61,242 nt of DNA from Promethearchaeota archaeon. Its GTDB lineage: Archaea > Asgardarchaeota > Lokiarchaeia > Sigyniarchaeales > SOKP01. The notes under the pieces are model-generated. The model was not told the origin of the DNA. It worked only from the letters and a program-made list of their open reading frames with translations, and made no database searches. The position numbers were made by a program, and so were the translations under genes. The DNA lies in NCBI GenBank assembly GCA_019057865.1, contig JAHLWP010000024.1, positions 1-61,242 on the forward strand, given 5' to 3'. Below are positions 25,884-36,875 of the stretch, one piece after another (the stretch's first letter is position 1; each line of letters opens with the position of its first letter).

Positions 25884-25921
25884 ATATCTATAAAAAATAA
25901 AGTGATTTAAGAAATATTCTT

Positions 25922-26767
25922 ATGAGAAAATTAATAGAGGATTTAGAAAATATCAAATTAGCAATTTTTGACTTAGATGGTGTAATATATCGGGGAGAAA
26001 CGCTAATACCGAGTGCTGATAAAGTTATACAAGATTTAAAGAATCTTTCAGTAAAAGTTGTATATAATTCTAATAATTCTACTGCAACTAGGCAAATGTA
26101 TGTTGATAGGTTAAAAAAATTTGATATATTAACCGAAATAGATGATGTTTATACCAGTGCTTCAATAAGTGCCTTTGAAATCACTAAAATAAAGAAAAAT
26201 GCAAATATATTTGTAATTGGAGAAAAAGGACTTAGAAAAGAATTGAAATTGAAGGGTCATAAGGTTATTGAAGATCCTCCCAATTATAATGATATTGATT
26301 TTGTAATAGTAGGACTTTGCCGTAATCTGACTTATAAAGACTTGGCTATAGCCCAGAAATGCATCTTAGAAGGGAATGCTCAATTTTATGCAACAAATAC
26401 CGACCCAACCTTACCTGCTTCTAGAGGATTTTTACCAGGAGCAGGAGTTATGGTTAAAGCTATTGAAACCTGCACCGCTAGAAAACCTATAAAGATCTTT
26501 GGAAAGCCCTCACCACTTGGAATCAATCTAATTCTAGAAGATACAACAATACCTCCGAAAAAAGTAGCTATGTTTGGAGATCGTATAGAAACTGACGTAT
26601 TAGCAGGTAATCGTGCTGATATTAAAACAATTGCAGTTTTGACGGGAGTTACTACAAAAGATATGATAAATGATATAAAAAATAAAGCTAAAAAATTAGT
26701 AGATTTTGATGAAAATCTAATCCCAGATTTAGTGCTTAATTCATTAGATGAGATATTTAAAAAATAA
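25922..26767 (+). CDS. HAD-superfamily IIA phosphatase (NagD-like)
   Basis: 281 residues with all HAD motifs: LAIFDLDGVIYRGETLIP, VVYNSNNSTATRQMYVDRL, FGKPSPLGI and AMFGDRIETDVLAGNRADIK, and the C2a cap between motifs II and III. Relatives hydrolyse phosphoglycolate, glycerol-1-phosphate, NMP or sugar phosphates; the substrate is open. It is probably co-transcribed with the lipid-kinase-like gene, which favours a phospholipid precursor. Confidence 0.9.
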   Translation: MRKLIEDLENIKLAIFDLDGVIYRGETLIPSADKVIQDLKNLSVKVVYNSNNSTATRQMYVDRLKKFDILTEIDDVYTSASISAFEITKIKKNANIFVIGEKGLRKELKLKGHKVIEDPPNYNDIDFVIVGLCRNLTYKDLAIAQKCILEGNAQFYATNTDPTLPASRGFLPGAGVMVKAIETCTARKPIKIFGKPSPLGINLILEDTTIPPKKVAMFGDRIETDVLAGNRADIKTIAVLTGVTTKDMINDIKNKAKKLVDFDENLIPDLVLNSLDEIFKK

Positions 26768-26772
26768 TCTGG

Positions 26773-27306
26773 TTATATTAGCCCTGATCTTCTCATCATT
26801 AATCGACCGATTTCAATGAAAATATCGTCTATATTTTCACCGCTTTTTGCTGAACATTCAACAAATCCATATAAATTGCTTTTTTTTGCTAATTCGAAAG
26901 CATCATTACTGGATACTGCTCTTTTATACTGGAGATCTAATTTCCCGCCTACCATTATAACGGGGATTTGCTGTTCCTTACCTGTATAAGCTCTTTTAAA
27001 AATATCTAACCAATCATCAAAATTTTTTAAGCTAGAATATCTGGTTACATCATACATAAAAATTCCTCCTGAAGCTCCAATAACATAACTAGGAAGGAGG
27101 AACCTAAATCTTTCTTCACCAGCAAAATCCCATATTTGTAATGATACTTTCAATCCATCAATCTCTAATTTCTTTACATGAAAATCTACACCAATTGTCA
27201 TTGTGGAATCACCTTTAAAAACACCAGTCATATATCGATTTACTAATGTCGTCTTCCCTACGCCCCCATCGCCGAAAAATACTATCTTGAACATCGCGTC
27301 AGCCAA
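26773..27306 (-). CDS. Rab/Ras-like small GTPase
   Basis: 177 residues. G1 is GDGGVGKTTLVNRYM, G2 the Thr of TMTIGVDFHVKKL, G3 WDFAGEERFRFLLPSYV and G5 ECSAKSGENI. G4 reads GGKLDL, with Gly where NKxD has Asn. Switch II keeps the Glu/Glu rather than the activating Gln pattern (DFAGEE instead of DTAGQE). No C-terminal Cys is present, so no prenyl anchor. The class is typical of Asgard genomes. Confidence 0.93.
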   Translation of the reverse strand: MADAMFKIVFFGDGGVGKTTLVNRYMTGVFKGDSTMTIGVDFHVKKLEIDGLKVSLQIWDFAGEERFRFLLPSYVIGASGGIFMYDVTRYSSLKNFDDWLDIFKRAYTGKEQQIPVIMVGGKLDLQYKRAVSSNDAFELAKKSNLYGFVECSAKSGENIDDIFIEIGRLMMRRSGLI

Positions 27307-27501
27307 TTATTTTCCATCTCCTCTTCAAAATTTCCAGTCTAGCTATTTTATTAAGCATTTTTCTCATAAGGGTTTGAATTTAATGATTTAAGCTTATAGT
27401 CCTACTTCTACATACTTTATTAAATATAATAATTATAATAAATTTGATTCTTTTAAGTATTTAGTATTAGAAAGTATTAAAAAGTGCTTTAAAGTTTTTT
27501 A

Positions 27502-28917
27502 TTATTTTTTATAAAAAGAATTTTTTCTATATAATTCTGAGTATATTTTAAGAAAACGATAATTTGAAAGTCTTGTATTAATTATGGAATCTTTTTGTAT
27601 AAATTCATTTGGAGAATGGGCAAAACCTCCGATTCCTAAACCACCTGTTATGAAATTTAGTCCCAGTTCTTTATTAATCATACTTAAAGGAGCAGCAGCA
27701 GCACTTATAGGCCAAATTTCAGAGGAGATTCCATTAAAACTTTTAATCAGACTCTTTACTAAAATTGATTCCTCTTTTACTCTTGAACCTTCATACCCAA
27801 TATTTTTTATCAATTCGATTTGACATTTTGATTTTGTAGCAAATAATTCAACTTTTTCTTTAATTTCTTTATAAATTTCATCAACAGAAACTCTATGTGC
27901 AAATCTGATATCTATATTACATAATGCTTGATTAGGGACCATATTTTTTATACCCTTTTCTAAATATCCAGATTTCAATGTAGAAATATTAAATGTTGGC
28001 TTAAAAAGATAATTAATAAAAGCGTTTTTGGGATCTTCTTCAAGTGTTTGTATTATTCCCGCTTTATTTTTAATTTTTTCAATGTCTAATTGTTTTATTA
28101 AATCTTCTATAAGTAATTGCTCGTTAGTTGTAATTTTATATGGTTCTTTAAGACTATCGATATGAAATTCATTTTTAGAATATATACTATTAATTAGAGA
28201 GATTAACTCAATGGCGGGGTTAACAATCATAGCACTAAAGGCAGAATGGGGTTCTTTATTTTTTGATTTGACTTCAATTGTTAGGGATAAGATTCCTTTA
28301 TAACCTAATTTTAAAACTGAAATGCTATTTAAATCTTGTTTCGTTGACGGATAATAAGAATCAATACAATTTTCAAATATCTTTCTGTTAGTTTTAATAA
28401 ATTTTAGGAGTGAAGGTGAACCAATCTCTTCTTCACCATCAAAAAATAATATTAATGATATGAGTAATTTATTATTTTCTTTCAATATTTTTATGATATT
28501 TAAAAAACATAATAAAGGTGTTTTTGAATTATATGCCCCTCTTGCTATAATACAATCTCCTAACATATCTAGCGGGGGAGGAAATTTATGGATTTCGGCG
28601 CCAAAGGGTTCACTAATCCATTCTTTTTCTTTATTGACAGGTTGAGTATCGTACATCATGTATATTAATAGAGGATCTTTTATCTGTCCCTCTACTTTAG
28701 CTAAGATTAAAGAGTTAATCTCTCCTTCAATTTCTTTTATCTCTTTACAAAATCCTGAGATATAAGAAATAATATACTCTTTTGCTTGATTAATTCCTTC
28801 CTTATTGAGTGTATTACTTGGAATTCTTAAAAAGGGAAGTAATTCATTCTCAAGAAATTCCCTATTAGATTTTATTACTATATTCTCAATATTATTATTT
28901 GATTTCACAATACTCAC
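27502..28917 (-). CDS. M20-family peptidase-like protein with altered metal ligands
   Basis: 471 residues with the M20 layout. IYMMYDTQPVNKEKEW replaces the usual GHxDxxP motif, so the first metal His is Met. ARGAYNSKTPL replaces RGxxDxKG (Asp to Asn). DGEEEIGSPSLLKFI is intact, and a His remains in GGFAHSPNEF. The lid domain lies at ~220-330. Carboxypeptidase or deacylase activity would be expected of the family, but loss of two metal ligands may mean a changed site or a non-enzymatic role. Confidence 0.82.
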   Translation of the reverse strand: MSIVKSNNNIENIVIKSNREFLENELLPFLRIPSNTLNKEGINQAKEYIISYISGFCKEIKEIEGEINSLILAKVEGQIKDPLLIYMMYDTQPVNKEKEWISEPFGAEIHKFPPPLDMLGDCIIARGAYNSKTPLLCFLNIIKILKENNKLLISLILFFDGEEEIGSPSLLKFIKTNRKIFENCIDSYYPSTKQDLNSISVLKLGYKGILSLTIEVKSKNKEPHSAFSAMIVNPAIELISLINSIYSKNEFHIDSLKEPYKITTNEQLLIEDLIKQLDIEKIKNKAGIIQTLEEDPKNAFINYLFKPTFNISTLKSGYLEKGIKNMVPNQALCNIDIRFAHRVSVDEIYKEIKEKVELFATKSKCQIELIKNIGYEGSRVKEESILVKSLIKSFNGISSEIWPISAAAAPLSMINKELGLNFITGGLGIGGFAHSPNEFIQKDSIINTRLSNYRFLKIYSELYRKNSFYKK

Positions 28918-28987
28918 ATATAATACAATAGTTAAATATTTTTAATTATTTGTCCTAATATAATTCAAAAATTAAGTTTATAGTTGA

Positions 28988-29368
28988 ATGAGTAAAATGG
29001 ATCACTCTAATTTACATCAATTAAACTTAATATTAGATGAAATAAGACAGATAGGGAAATTAGAAGGTATATTATTGACCTATCGCGATGGAGGTCTTAT
29101 TGTAGAAAATATTAGTAAAGATATTGATAGAAAAAAATTTGCTTCCATGTGTGCTTCTGTATTAGAAAGTGCTGAAGAGCTAGGTAGAACGATAGATGAT
29201 AGAAATATCAAAAAAATCGTAACAGAAATAGACAAAAAATCAATCTTGATTATTAAATGTGATGATAAAACATTTCTAACACTTATAATCAATGATGAAT
29301 CTAAAATTGGATTAATTTTGGACCAATTAGAAACATATATTCAACGGATATTAGACGAATTTTATTGA
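28988..29368 (+). CDS. Roadblock/LC7 domain protein
   Basis: 126 residues. A first helix (LNLILDEIRQIGKLEGILL), the strand turn TYRDGGLIVENISK, the helix KKFASMCASVLESAEELGRT, strands IKKIVTEIDKKSILIIKCDD and KTFLTLII, and a last helix give a complete Roadblock fold. It is more divergent than 22407-22781. It may act on a small GTPase. It ends TGA TAA. Confidence 0.85.
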   Translation: MSKMDHSNLHQLNLILDEIRQIGKLEGILLTYRDGGLIVENISKDIDRKKFASMCASVLESAEELGRTIDDRNIKKIVTEIDKKSILIIKCDDKTFLTLIINDESKIGLILDQLETYIQRILDEFY

Positions 29369-29371
29369 TAA

Positions 29372-29905
29372 TTAAATCTTAGAGAAGTTATAGCTTTTTT
29401 CTTTCTTCTCAATTAGTTTAAATAAACCTTGCGCTGTTATTGTTTCAATTATCTCATTTTCTTTCAAATGGTGATCATCAAAAGAGAGTCTTGAATCTAA
29501 CTTTAAGACACGATGAAATTCCTTCAATATACTTTCTTTATCTTTAATATCATGCAAAACATCAAAACACATAATAACATCGATATAATTATCATCTAGC
29601 CCAGTTTTATAATCTGTTTCGATAGTTATTATATTTTCTAACCCTTTTTTCATTGCTTTTTTATTTACTTTTTTAATCGCAAGAGTGTGTATATCTGCAG
29701 CAAATATTTTGCCACTTGGACCTACAATCTCTGCGGCTGCAAATGAATAACTTCCCGGTCCACATCCATAATCAAGGACAAAATCTCCTGATTTTATCTC
29801 CGCTATATCTACTTTTTTCATAGGTGATTTAAAAAAATCGCGAATTTTAAAGAAAAATGACATAAATCTAAAATCTAAATTTGATTGGCTCTTATTATGG
29901 CACAA
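29372..29905 (-). CDS. Class I SAM-dependent methyltransferase
   Basis: 177 residues. The SAM site is FVLDYGCGPGSYSFAAAEI with the acidic end of strand 2 in FAADIH; VIMCFDVLHDIKDKESIL follows as in UbiE-like enzymes. The C-terminus is short, so the substrate cap is missing or small. The start could be the ATG 14 codons in (MSFFFKIRDFFKSPMKK), which is where relatives begin. Confidence 0.85.
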   Translation of the reverse strand: MCHNKSQSNLDFRFMSFFFKIRDFFKSPMKKVDIAEIKSGDFVLDYGCGPGSYSFAAAEIVGPSGKIFAADIHTLAIKKVNKKAMKKGLENIITIETDYKTGLDDNYIDVIMCFDVLHDIKDKESILKEFHRVLKLDSRLSFDDHHLKENEIIETITAQGLFKLIEKKEKSYNFSKI

Positions 29906-29964
29906 TTTAATCTTACCTACTTTTACTTTTATTTAATACGAAAATTATTAATAATAAAAAAATC

Positions 29965-31236
29965 TTAGCTTTCCTTCGTTTTGTAAAATCTCATTTGACT
30001 TGGTAAATCTCGTCTATGAACAATAAGCACTTTCTCTTGATTTTCTGTTTCAAACCATAATTTAAGTAATTCATTAGCAAAAAAGATCTCATTATCCTTT
30101 GTAATTAAAGGAAGTTTTAAATTCGCTCTTTCGTAAAATATTTGATTGTTTTGGATAAGTATACTAGATCTCTCATATTCTCCTTGGTAATCTTTTAAAG
30201 CATCAATATCAATCTTAATCCCATTATATTTCGCTTCGCAATATTCATACTCGAATTCTAGCAATTTTTTAACTTCTTGATCTGATTCTCTATCTAATAA
30301 GTCTTGTAATGCTAAAAAGTGAGCTTTTTCTAAGGCTTCTTCTTGAGATATTTGATGGTGTGGGGTGACACCTTTCCCTTCCCAGTTATCATTGGAGATA
30401 GGGTTTATTGCTCTTCCAATTGGGAGCGATATCACAAATGAATCCGAAATTGGGAAAACATCAACTGGGTGTGCCGCCCCTCGTGTAGTTTCACCTACAA
30501 TGATTGCTCTTTCCATCATTTTTAAATTATAAGCGAATTCTTCAGCACCAGACGCTGTTCGACGGCTTGTTAATATGTATACTGGTTTATCTGGGAATCT
30601 TTTTCCAGGTACATAGGGAAGTGTCCATGATTGGGAGTATTTATTTTTCTTCCGTTCATAAAAACTATTAATTAGTTTTGAAGTCGGTTCTACTAAGTAA
30701 CTTATTATTAACTGTATCATTGATGGATACCCTCCCCCATTATTTCGAATATCAAAAATTAGGGCATAGGTATTTGCTAGAAATTGTAGGGCTCCAACTA
30801 TTATATCTCCTGCACATTCAGCAGGTTGAAAATCATTTAATTTGATATAACCTATATTACCAGGTAATCGTTCTGCTTTCACAATATGATAATTATCATA
30901 TTGTCCAAGTATTAATTCTTGACAATCAATATCTTCATCTTCCCAATCTTCATCTCTTTTGTGCAATAATTTTTGAGCCAGGGTTGGATTATATTCAAAA
31001 TAAAAATGTAAATCATTAGATACTTCAAGCAGATCATTAGAAATTACTTTCTCAAGTAACTCTGGACTTGCAAAATCTTGATAAGAACCTTTTTCTAATT
31101 TTTTCGATAAAAAATCTGATATCTTATCAGCTATTTCTGGAAAAATGTAATATTCTTTAACTTTATTACATATATCTATGATAATTTCCTTTACTTTAAC
31201 ATCATCCAGAGAATGACTAAAATTCTGGTTTCCCAT
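29965..31236 (-). CDS. S41-family peptidase (C-terminal processing/IRBP-like)
   Basis: About 423 residues from ATG 31236. The N-terminal helical domain (VKEIIIDICNKVKEYYIF) and the core LPGNIGYIKLNDFQPAE, ALIFDIRNNGGGYPSMIQLI and ILTSRRTASGAEEFAYNL are those of S41; the Ser in TASGAEE is the nucleophile. There is no signal peptide in this version. The frame stays open to 31371, overlapping the glycosidase stop by 17 bases; 31236 is preferred because AAAAAGGAATCAAAT precedes it and the family starts near there. A distinct C-terminal ~110-residue domain is of unknown role. Confidence 0.85.
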   Translation of the reverse strand: MGNQNFSHSLDDVKVKEIIIDICNKVKEYYIFPEIADKISDFLSKKLEKGSYQDFASPELLEKVISNDLLEVSNDLHFYFEYNPTLAQKLLHKRDEDWEDEDIDCQELILGQYDNYHIVKAERLPGNIGYIKLNDFQPAECAGDIIVGALQFLANTYALIFDIRNNGGGYPSMIQLIISYLVEPTSKLINSFYERKKNKYSQSWTLPYVPGKRFPDKPVYILTSRRTASGAEEFAYNLKMMERAIIVGETTRGAAHPVDVFPISDSFVISLPIGRAINPISNDNWEGKGVTPHHQISQEEALEKAHFLALQDLLDRESDQEVKKLLEFEYEYCEAKYNGIKIDIDALKDYQGEYERSSILIQNNQIFYERANLKLPLITKDNEIFFANELLKLWFETENQEKVLIVHRRDLPSQMRFYKTKES

Positions 31237-31354
31237 ATTTGATTCCTTTTTCATTATTTTTAAAACACTTGGGATTATTCTAGAATATTTTAAAACATTT
31301 TGAAAGTATCCTTTAAGAAAACTAATTAAATATCTTACATAAGTGTGCCTAAAT

Positions 31355-32728
<1,374 letters not shown>

Positions 32729-32788
32729 TCAATATATTAAAATGTTTTAATTAGTACAATTCATATTTATTTTTTTTATAAATAAAAA

Positions 32789-33760
32789 TTAATCTTCATC
32801 AGGTATATATTGTATAAATAAACAATATTCATCACCTTTCATAAGAGTTTTTGGCTGTTTAAATCGTACTTTTGGATCCCATGCGGGACGATCCCACCAT
32901 GCAAAATCTGTTCGGCAATGAATTTGATATCCAATTTCAGGAAAACCAAACTCTTTCCAAATTTCTGCATATCGACATCGTGTTATTTTCATTTCAAAAC
33001 GATTTTTTGTTGCTTCTACTGTTTCTGTATCCTGTAAACCATAAGCCTCATTAATCTCCCACTCTTGTTCATTTAATAATTCTTCCCATTTAGCCACATC
33101 TCTTAAATCTCGAGGATTTAGATTAAATCTTTCAAATAATTCAAGATCTTCTTTTCTTCTTTCTTCCCTGGTTTCTTCTGCCATTTTAAGAACTGTATTG
33201 AAATATACTTCCCACATTCCATCTCCATATTTATTGTAGAGCTTTGGTAGTACACGGGCTAAACCTTCAATTTTTCCTTTTAAATGGATTTCATTTTGAG
33301 TAATTTTTATTTTTCGTTCATAATTCATAATGTAATTACATACAAAATCCCACTTACCATTAAATTCTTCTAATATAATGCTCAAACATCCTAGTTCCAA
33401 ATGTAATTCATTATCATCCCATCGATCACCTATCCCCGCAATAAAATTATACTTCTTATTTATTTTTTTTATTATTTCAAGTCGGTCTTTTTGAGTTTCT
33501 CCTAAATACACTTCTCCTTTTGGAAATCCTTCTTTCTCTAACCATTCTTTCGTATAGTCGATTGTGAATTTCGGTCTTGCTCCAATATAAACAATCTCAT
33601 ATCTATTCGATAATTTATTTAAGCAATTTACACTATTAGGTACAGCTTTATCTTTGATTATTGCTTCACGTTTATTAAATTCTAGTGTCTTTATTCCAAA
33701 ATGATGTCTCTGCCTTGTATCACAAATGGTACCATCTATAAATACTAAAATTGATTTCAT
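32789..33760 (-). CDS. HAD-like domain fused to an ATC-hydrolase-like domain
   Basis: About 323 residues. Residues 1-130 are HAD-like: SILVFIDGTICDTRQRHH, IVYIGARPKFTIDYTKEW and IAGIGDRWDDNELHLE. Motif I reads FID where DxD is required, so the phosphoryl-accepting Asp is missing. From ~150 on the protein resembles L-2-amino-thiazoline-4-carboxylate hydrolase: ITRCRYAEIWKEFGFPEI, HCRTDF and QPKTLMKGDEYCLFIQYI. ATG 33760 is chosen over the TTG at 33790. The reaction is unknown. Confidence 0.75.
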   Translation of the reverse strand: MKSILVFIDGTICDTRQRHHFGIKTLEFNKREAIIKDKAVPNSVNCLNKLSNRYEIVYIGARPKFTIDYTKEWLEKEGFPKGEVYLGETQKDRLEIIKKINKKYNFIAGIGDRWDDNELHLELGCLSIILEEFNGKWDFVCNYIMNYERKIKITQNEIHLKGKIEGLARVLPKLYNKYGDGMWEVYFNTVLKMAEETREERRKEDLELFERFNLNPRDLRDVAKWEELLNEQEWEINEAYGLQDTETVEATKNRFEMKITRCRYAEIWKEFGFPEIGYQIHCRTDFAWWDRPAWDPKVRFKQPKTLMKGDEYCLFIQYIPDED

Positions 33761-33880
33761 TAGATCTATATTTTTTAACTTTTTAATCAATTTTTCTATT
33801 TTATTAAAATTCCTATTTATAAGAAGAATAAAAAACTATGAAAAGATTAATATGCCTAATAAAATAGAATTTGTATAAGT

Positions 33881-35347
33881 ATGTCATATAAAGAAAAAGT
33901 TATCAGGCAACTAAGTAAAGGTTATTTACCTTTAGGAGTGAGCCCAAAAGAAGATTTAAATACCGTTTTTAACAAAACTTTTAAGTCATTAACTGATAGG
34001 AAGGATTTAGACTTATTTTTCGAGCTTTCTGAAAGTAATGAAACATGTTTGAGAGCATGGGGTTTTTTAGGCATATATTATATTTTAAAAGATAAAAAAT
34101 TCGAAGATGGAGCGAAAGAACTCAGATTGCATAAAATAATCATTGATTTATTGAATGATAATAGTGAGATAAAATATTTTGGTGGATCAAGTGAAATTCA
34201 AACATCACTAAGAGAACATCATATAAGAAGACTGTGTGAATTAGATTCCTCGCTCATATTTAAGCCAGTGTATGAATATATTCAATCTTTTAAAGGGAAA
34301 ATTGATGAGGTTATTGGTGAATTATTGGAAAATGTTTTAGCCCAAGTTGAAGACCCCCGAGTCATCCCTTTAATCCTACAACATGCTAGAAGCCTAAATC
34401 AAGAGGATATTAACCTTAAAATTCACTTGATTAGGGCTTTTGAGAATTTAGGTCAAAATATGATATTGAAAGAAAAAGAGTGTATAGCGGATTTACTTAG
34501 AAGATATTTAATAGATAATACAAAATATAAAGCTAAATTTAAAGATTCAAATGAAAGTAAGATTCTTAAGATAAGAAGGCTTGAAGAGGATATTTTAAAA
34601 ACTGCAGCTGTGTTAGATCTTGACCTTGAAGAAGAGACTTTAGAATTTTTAAACAATTTGGCCTATCCTTATAAAGACTTGTACCAAATTGCTGAAGCAT
34701 ATAAAAATAATGAAAAGTTTAGATCAATTCTTTTAAATAAGTTAGAAATAATAGAGAATCCTAATTTAATAAAAGATATCCTAATGGCTATAATATCAAT
34801 GAAAGAAAATGTTAAAAATTGGAAGGATCTCATTATAGAGTATCTAAATAAATTTCAACTTGTTGATAATGACTTAATAGAAGAATTACAAAAGGTAGAC
34901 CTCTTTAGTGAAGACATGTTAATAAATTCTTTAAATAATGGTAAAAATTGGCAACTAGATTTTATTCGAGAATTTCTCATAAGTAATCCTGAAAAGTTAA
35001 ATATATGGTTAAAATTTCAGAATAAGTTTATAGAGATATTAAAATTCTTTAAACCCCTAGAAGAAAGTTGGGAGAATTATCAAAACATGAAAGAAAAAAA
35101 GGAACTTGTATTAAAACTCATTATAGACTTAGAAAGGGAAGATATGATTAAGTATTGCTTAAATAATGTGAAAAATTTAGAGGATAATAAATTACGAGAA
35201 ATTGCTCTTTTTGCAATTATTAAACTTGGAAATGAAGAAATTATGCTCGAGTTAAAAAGATTGATGAAAGATGATAAAGAACTAGCTAAGTTTTTTAAAA
35301 AATTCTGGAGATATTTAGAAAGACGCGAATTTAAATTCTATTATTGA
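33881..35347 (+). CDS. Helical-repeat (HEAT-like) protein
   Basis: 488 residues, almost entirely helical, with no signal or membrane span. Units such as VEDPRVIPLILQHARSLNQE, HLIRAFENLGQNMIL and KLREIALFAIIKLGNEEIML look like HEAT/ARM repeats. No enzyme motif is visible. A scaffold or DNA/protein-binding role is inferred from fold type only. It ends on TGA. Confidence 0.7.
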   Translation: MSYKEKVIRQLSKGYLPLGVSPKEDLNTVFNKTFKSLTDRKDLDLFFELSESNETCLRAWGFLGIYYILKDKKFEDGAKELRLHKIIIDLLNDNSEIKYFGGSSEIQTSLREHHIRRLCELDSSLIFKPVYEYIQSFKGKIDEVIGELLENVLAQVEDPRVIPLILQHARSLNQEDINLKIHLIRAFENLGQNMILKEKECIADLLRRYLIDNTKYKAKFKDSNESKILKIRRLEEDILKTAAVLDLDLEEETLEFLNNLAYPYKDLYQIAEAYKNNEKFRSILLNKLEIIENPNLIKDILMAIISMKENVKNWKDLIIEYLNKFQLVDNDLIEELQKVDLFSEDMLINSLNNGKNWQLDFIREFLISNPEKLNIWLKFQNKFIEILKFFKPLEESWENYQNMKEKKELVLKLIIDLEREDMIKYCLNNVKNLEDNKLREIALFAIIKLGNEEIMLELKRLMKDDKELAKFFKKFWRYLERREFKFYY

Positions 35348-35433
35348 AAAATTCATATTTTTAGTTTATTTGATATGAGTTTATTAAAAATAACAAAAAT
35401 TAAAAAAATGAATTAGAAAAAATTTTTTAATAA

Positions 35434-35505
35434 TTAGCCTCTTTTAATATCCATTTTCTGACGTTCTTCTATTAATTGGTTAACAATCTCATTATTAATT
35501 AAGGA
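35434..35505 (-). pseudogene. Third, shortest remnant of an acetyl-CoA synthetase 3' end
   Basis: Reading leftwards, the frame gives NEIVNQLIEERQKMDIKRG and a TAA at 35434-35436. This aligns with the end of the fragments at 36566 and 37778 ([15 protein letters not shown]). Only about 24 codons are recognisable. It lies 99 bases before the dehalogenase-like gene. Confidence 0.6.
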
Positions 35506-35603
35506 AATTATTTATAAAATCTAAATAATCTCCATCGATGATTTCATAAAATAATCAATTTTCAATTAATCGTAAGTATGTTTATAAAGAATAGTGAATA
35601 TTT

Positions 35604-36494
35604 TTGAATATTATGAATAGGGAATACATGAAAGATGAAACATTTGATGACACTTTTCCATTTACACCAAATTTTATGGAAATCAATGGGTTTAATATGC
35701 ATTATATTGATGAGGGAAAAGGAGAGCCTATTCTTTGCCATCATGGTATGCCCACATGGAGTTATCTTTATAGAAATTTTATTATGGAATTAAAAAAAGA
35801 TTATAGAGTTATTGCGCCTGATGCAATGGGATTTGGAAAAAGTGATGTACCTCAAGATAAACCTTATTTATTAAAACAACATGTTGATAATTTGACAAAA
35901 TTAATTTTAAAGCTGGATTTAACAGAATTAACATTAATATTTCAAGATTGGGGAGGCCCTTTAAGTTTAGGTTTTGCTGTTGATTATCCCGAAAGAATAA
36001 AACGATTAGTAATCATGAATACATCAATTGGAGTGATGAAAGAAGGTTCTAAATCTTGGTATTATAGGATGGAAAAATTAGGTAAATATGAGAAATATAT
36101 AAAAAACACGGGTGGGATAATTCGAATGGGGATATATAATAAAGGAAAAGTTACTCCTACACTATTAAATGCTTATAATGCTCCCTTCCCAAGGGATGAG
36201 TATTATATCGGTTCATTAGCATGGCCTAAAGATATTCCTGTTGGCAATTCTCATCCAAGTGCTAAACCAATGATACATATAAGAAAAAATTTACATAAGC
36301 TTTTGGATAAGCCAAAAATTTTAATTTGGGGTATGAAAGATCCTATTTTTCCTACATGGACAATAGATTGGTGGAATAAAATTTATCCCGGTATTGAAAC
36401 CTATAAAATCGAAAATGCATCCCATTTTTTACAAGAGGATGCTCCCGAACTGATTATCTCGTTAATAAAGGATTTCCTTAACAAATATCCTTAA
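35604..36494 (+). CDS. Haloalkane-dehalogenase-like alpha/beta hydrolase
   Basis: 296 residues. The oxyanion loop is CHHGMPTWSYLYRNF; the nucleophile elbow is IFQDWGGPLSLG, with Asp rather than Ser and the neighbouring Trp that binds halide in haloalkane dehalogenases. The acid is likely in GMKDPIFPTW and the base is the His of NASHFLQEDAPE. Asp-nucleophile enzymes hydrolyse C-halogen bonds (or epoxides). It is flanked by acetyl-CoA-synthetase remnants on both sides. Confidence 0.85.
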   Translation: MNIMNREYMKDETFDDTFPFTPNFMEINGFNMHYIDEGKGEPILCHHGMPTWSYLYRNFIMELKKDYRVIAPDAMGFGKSDVPQDKPYLLKQHVDNLTKLILKLDLTELTLIFQDWGGPLSLGFAVDYPERIKRLVIMNTSIGVMKEGSKSWYYRMEKLGKYEKYIKNTGGIIRMGIYNKGKVTPTLLNAYNAPFPRDEYYIGSLAWPKDIPVGNSHPSAKPMIHIRKNLHKLLDKPKILIWGMKDPIFPTWTIDWWNKIYPGIETYKIENASHFLQEDAPELIISLIKDFLNKYP

Positions 36495-36565
36495 AAATTA
36501 AAATTAGAAATAGATTATCTTTATCCAGAATTAATTTAATTAAAAAAAATATAAAAAAATATAAA

Positions 36566-36733
36566 TTAACCTACTTCGATATCCATTTTCTTACGCTCTT
36601 CAAGAAGGGCATCAACAACGGAGGGATCTGCCAACGTAGTAACATTTCCAATCAAAATGACATCTGGCTGGAATAAGGGACCAAATTCTTTTCTTACATG
36701 CATTCTAATTTCTTTAGATAACTTAGCAGATTT
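36566..36733 (-). pseudogene. Second remnant of an acetyl-CoA synthetase 3' end, with internal deletion
   Basis: The frame reads [25 protein letters not shown], then jumps to [19 protein letters not shown] and ends after MDIEVG with TAA. Compared with 37778-38041, about 26 codons holding the [11 protein letters not shown] motif are deleted in frame. There is no start codon; a TAA lies directly upstream at 36734. Confidence 0.85.
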
Positions 36734-36875
36734 TTAAATTAATAATATTTTTTTACTTTCTTTAAATAACTTATTTATTATAGAAACTCAATTTCCTTTT
36801 TTACGAATTAAGTCCGAATTTCTCGTTTTGAAACCCAGAATGTATAAGTTTAGATTTTATTTCATGAAAATAAAA

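Noticed and set aside
27203..27391. Small plus-strand frame opposite the GTPase
   Set aside because: It lies antisense to the G1 region of the GTPase and has Pro-rich shadow composition.
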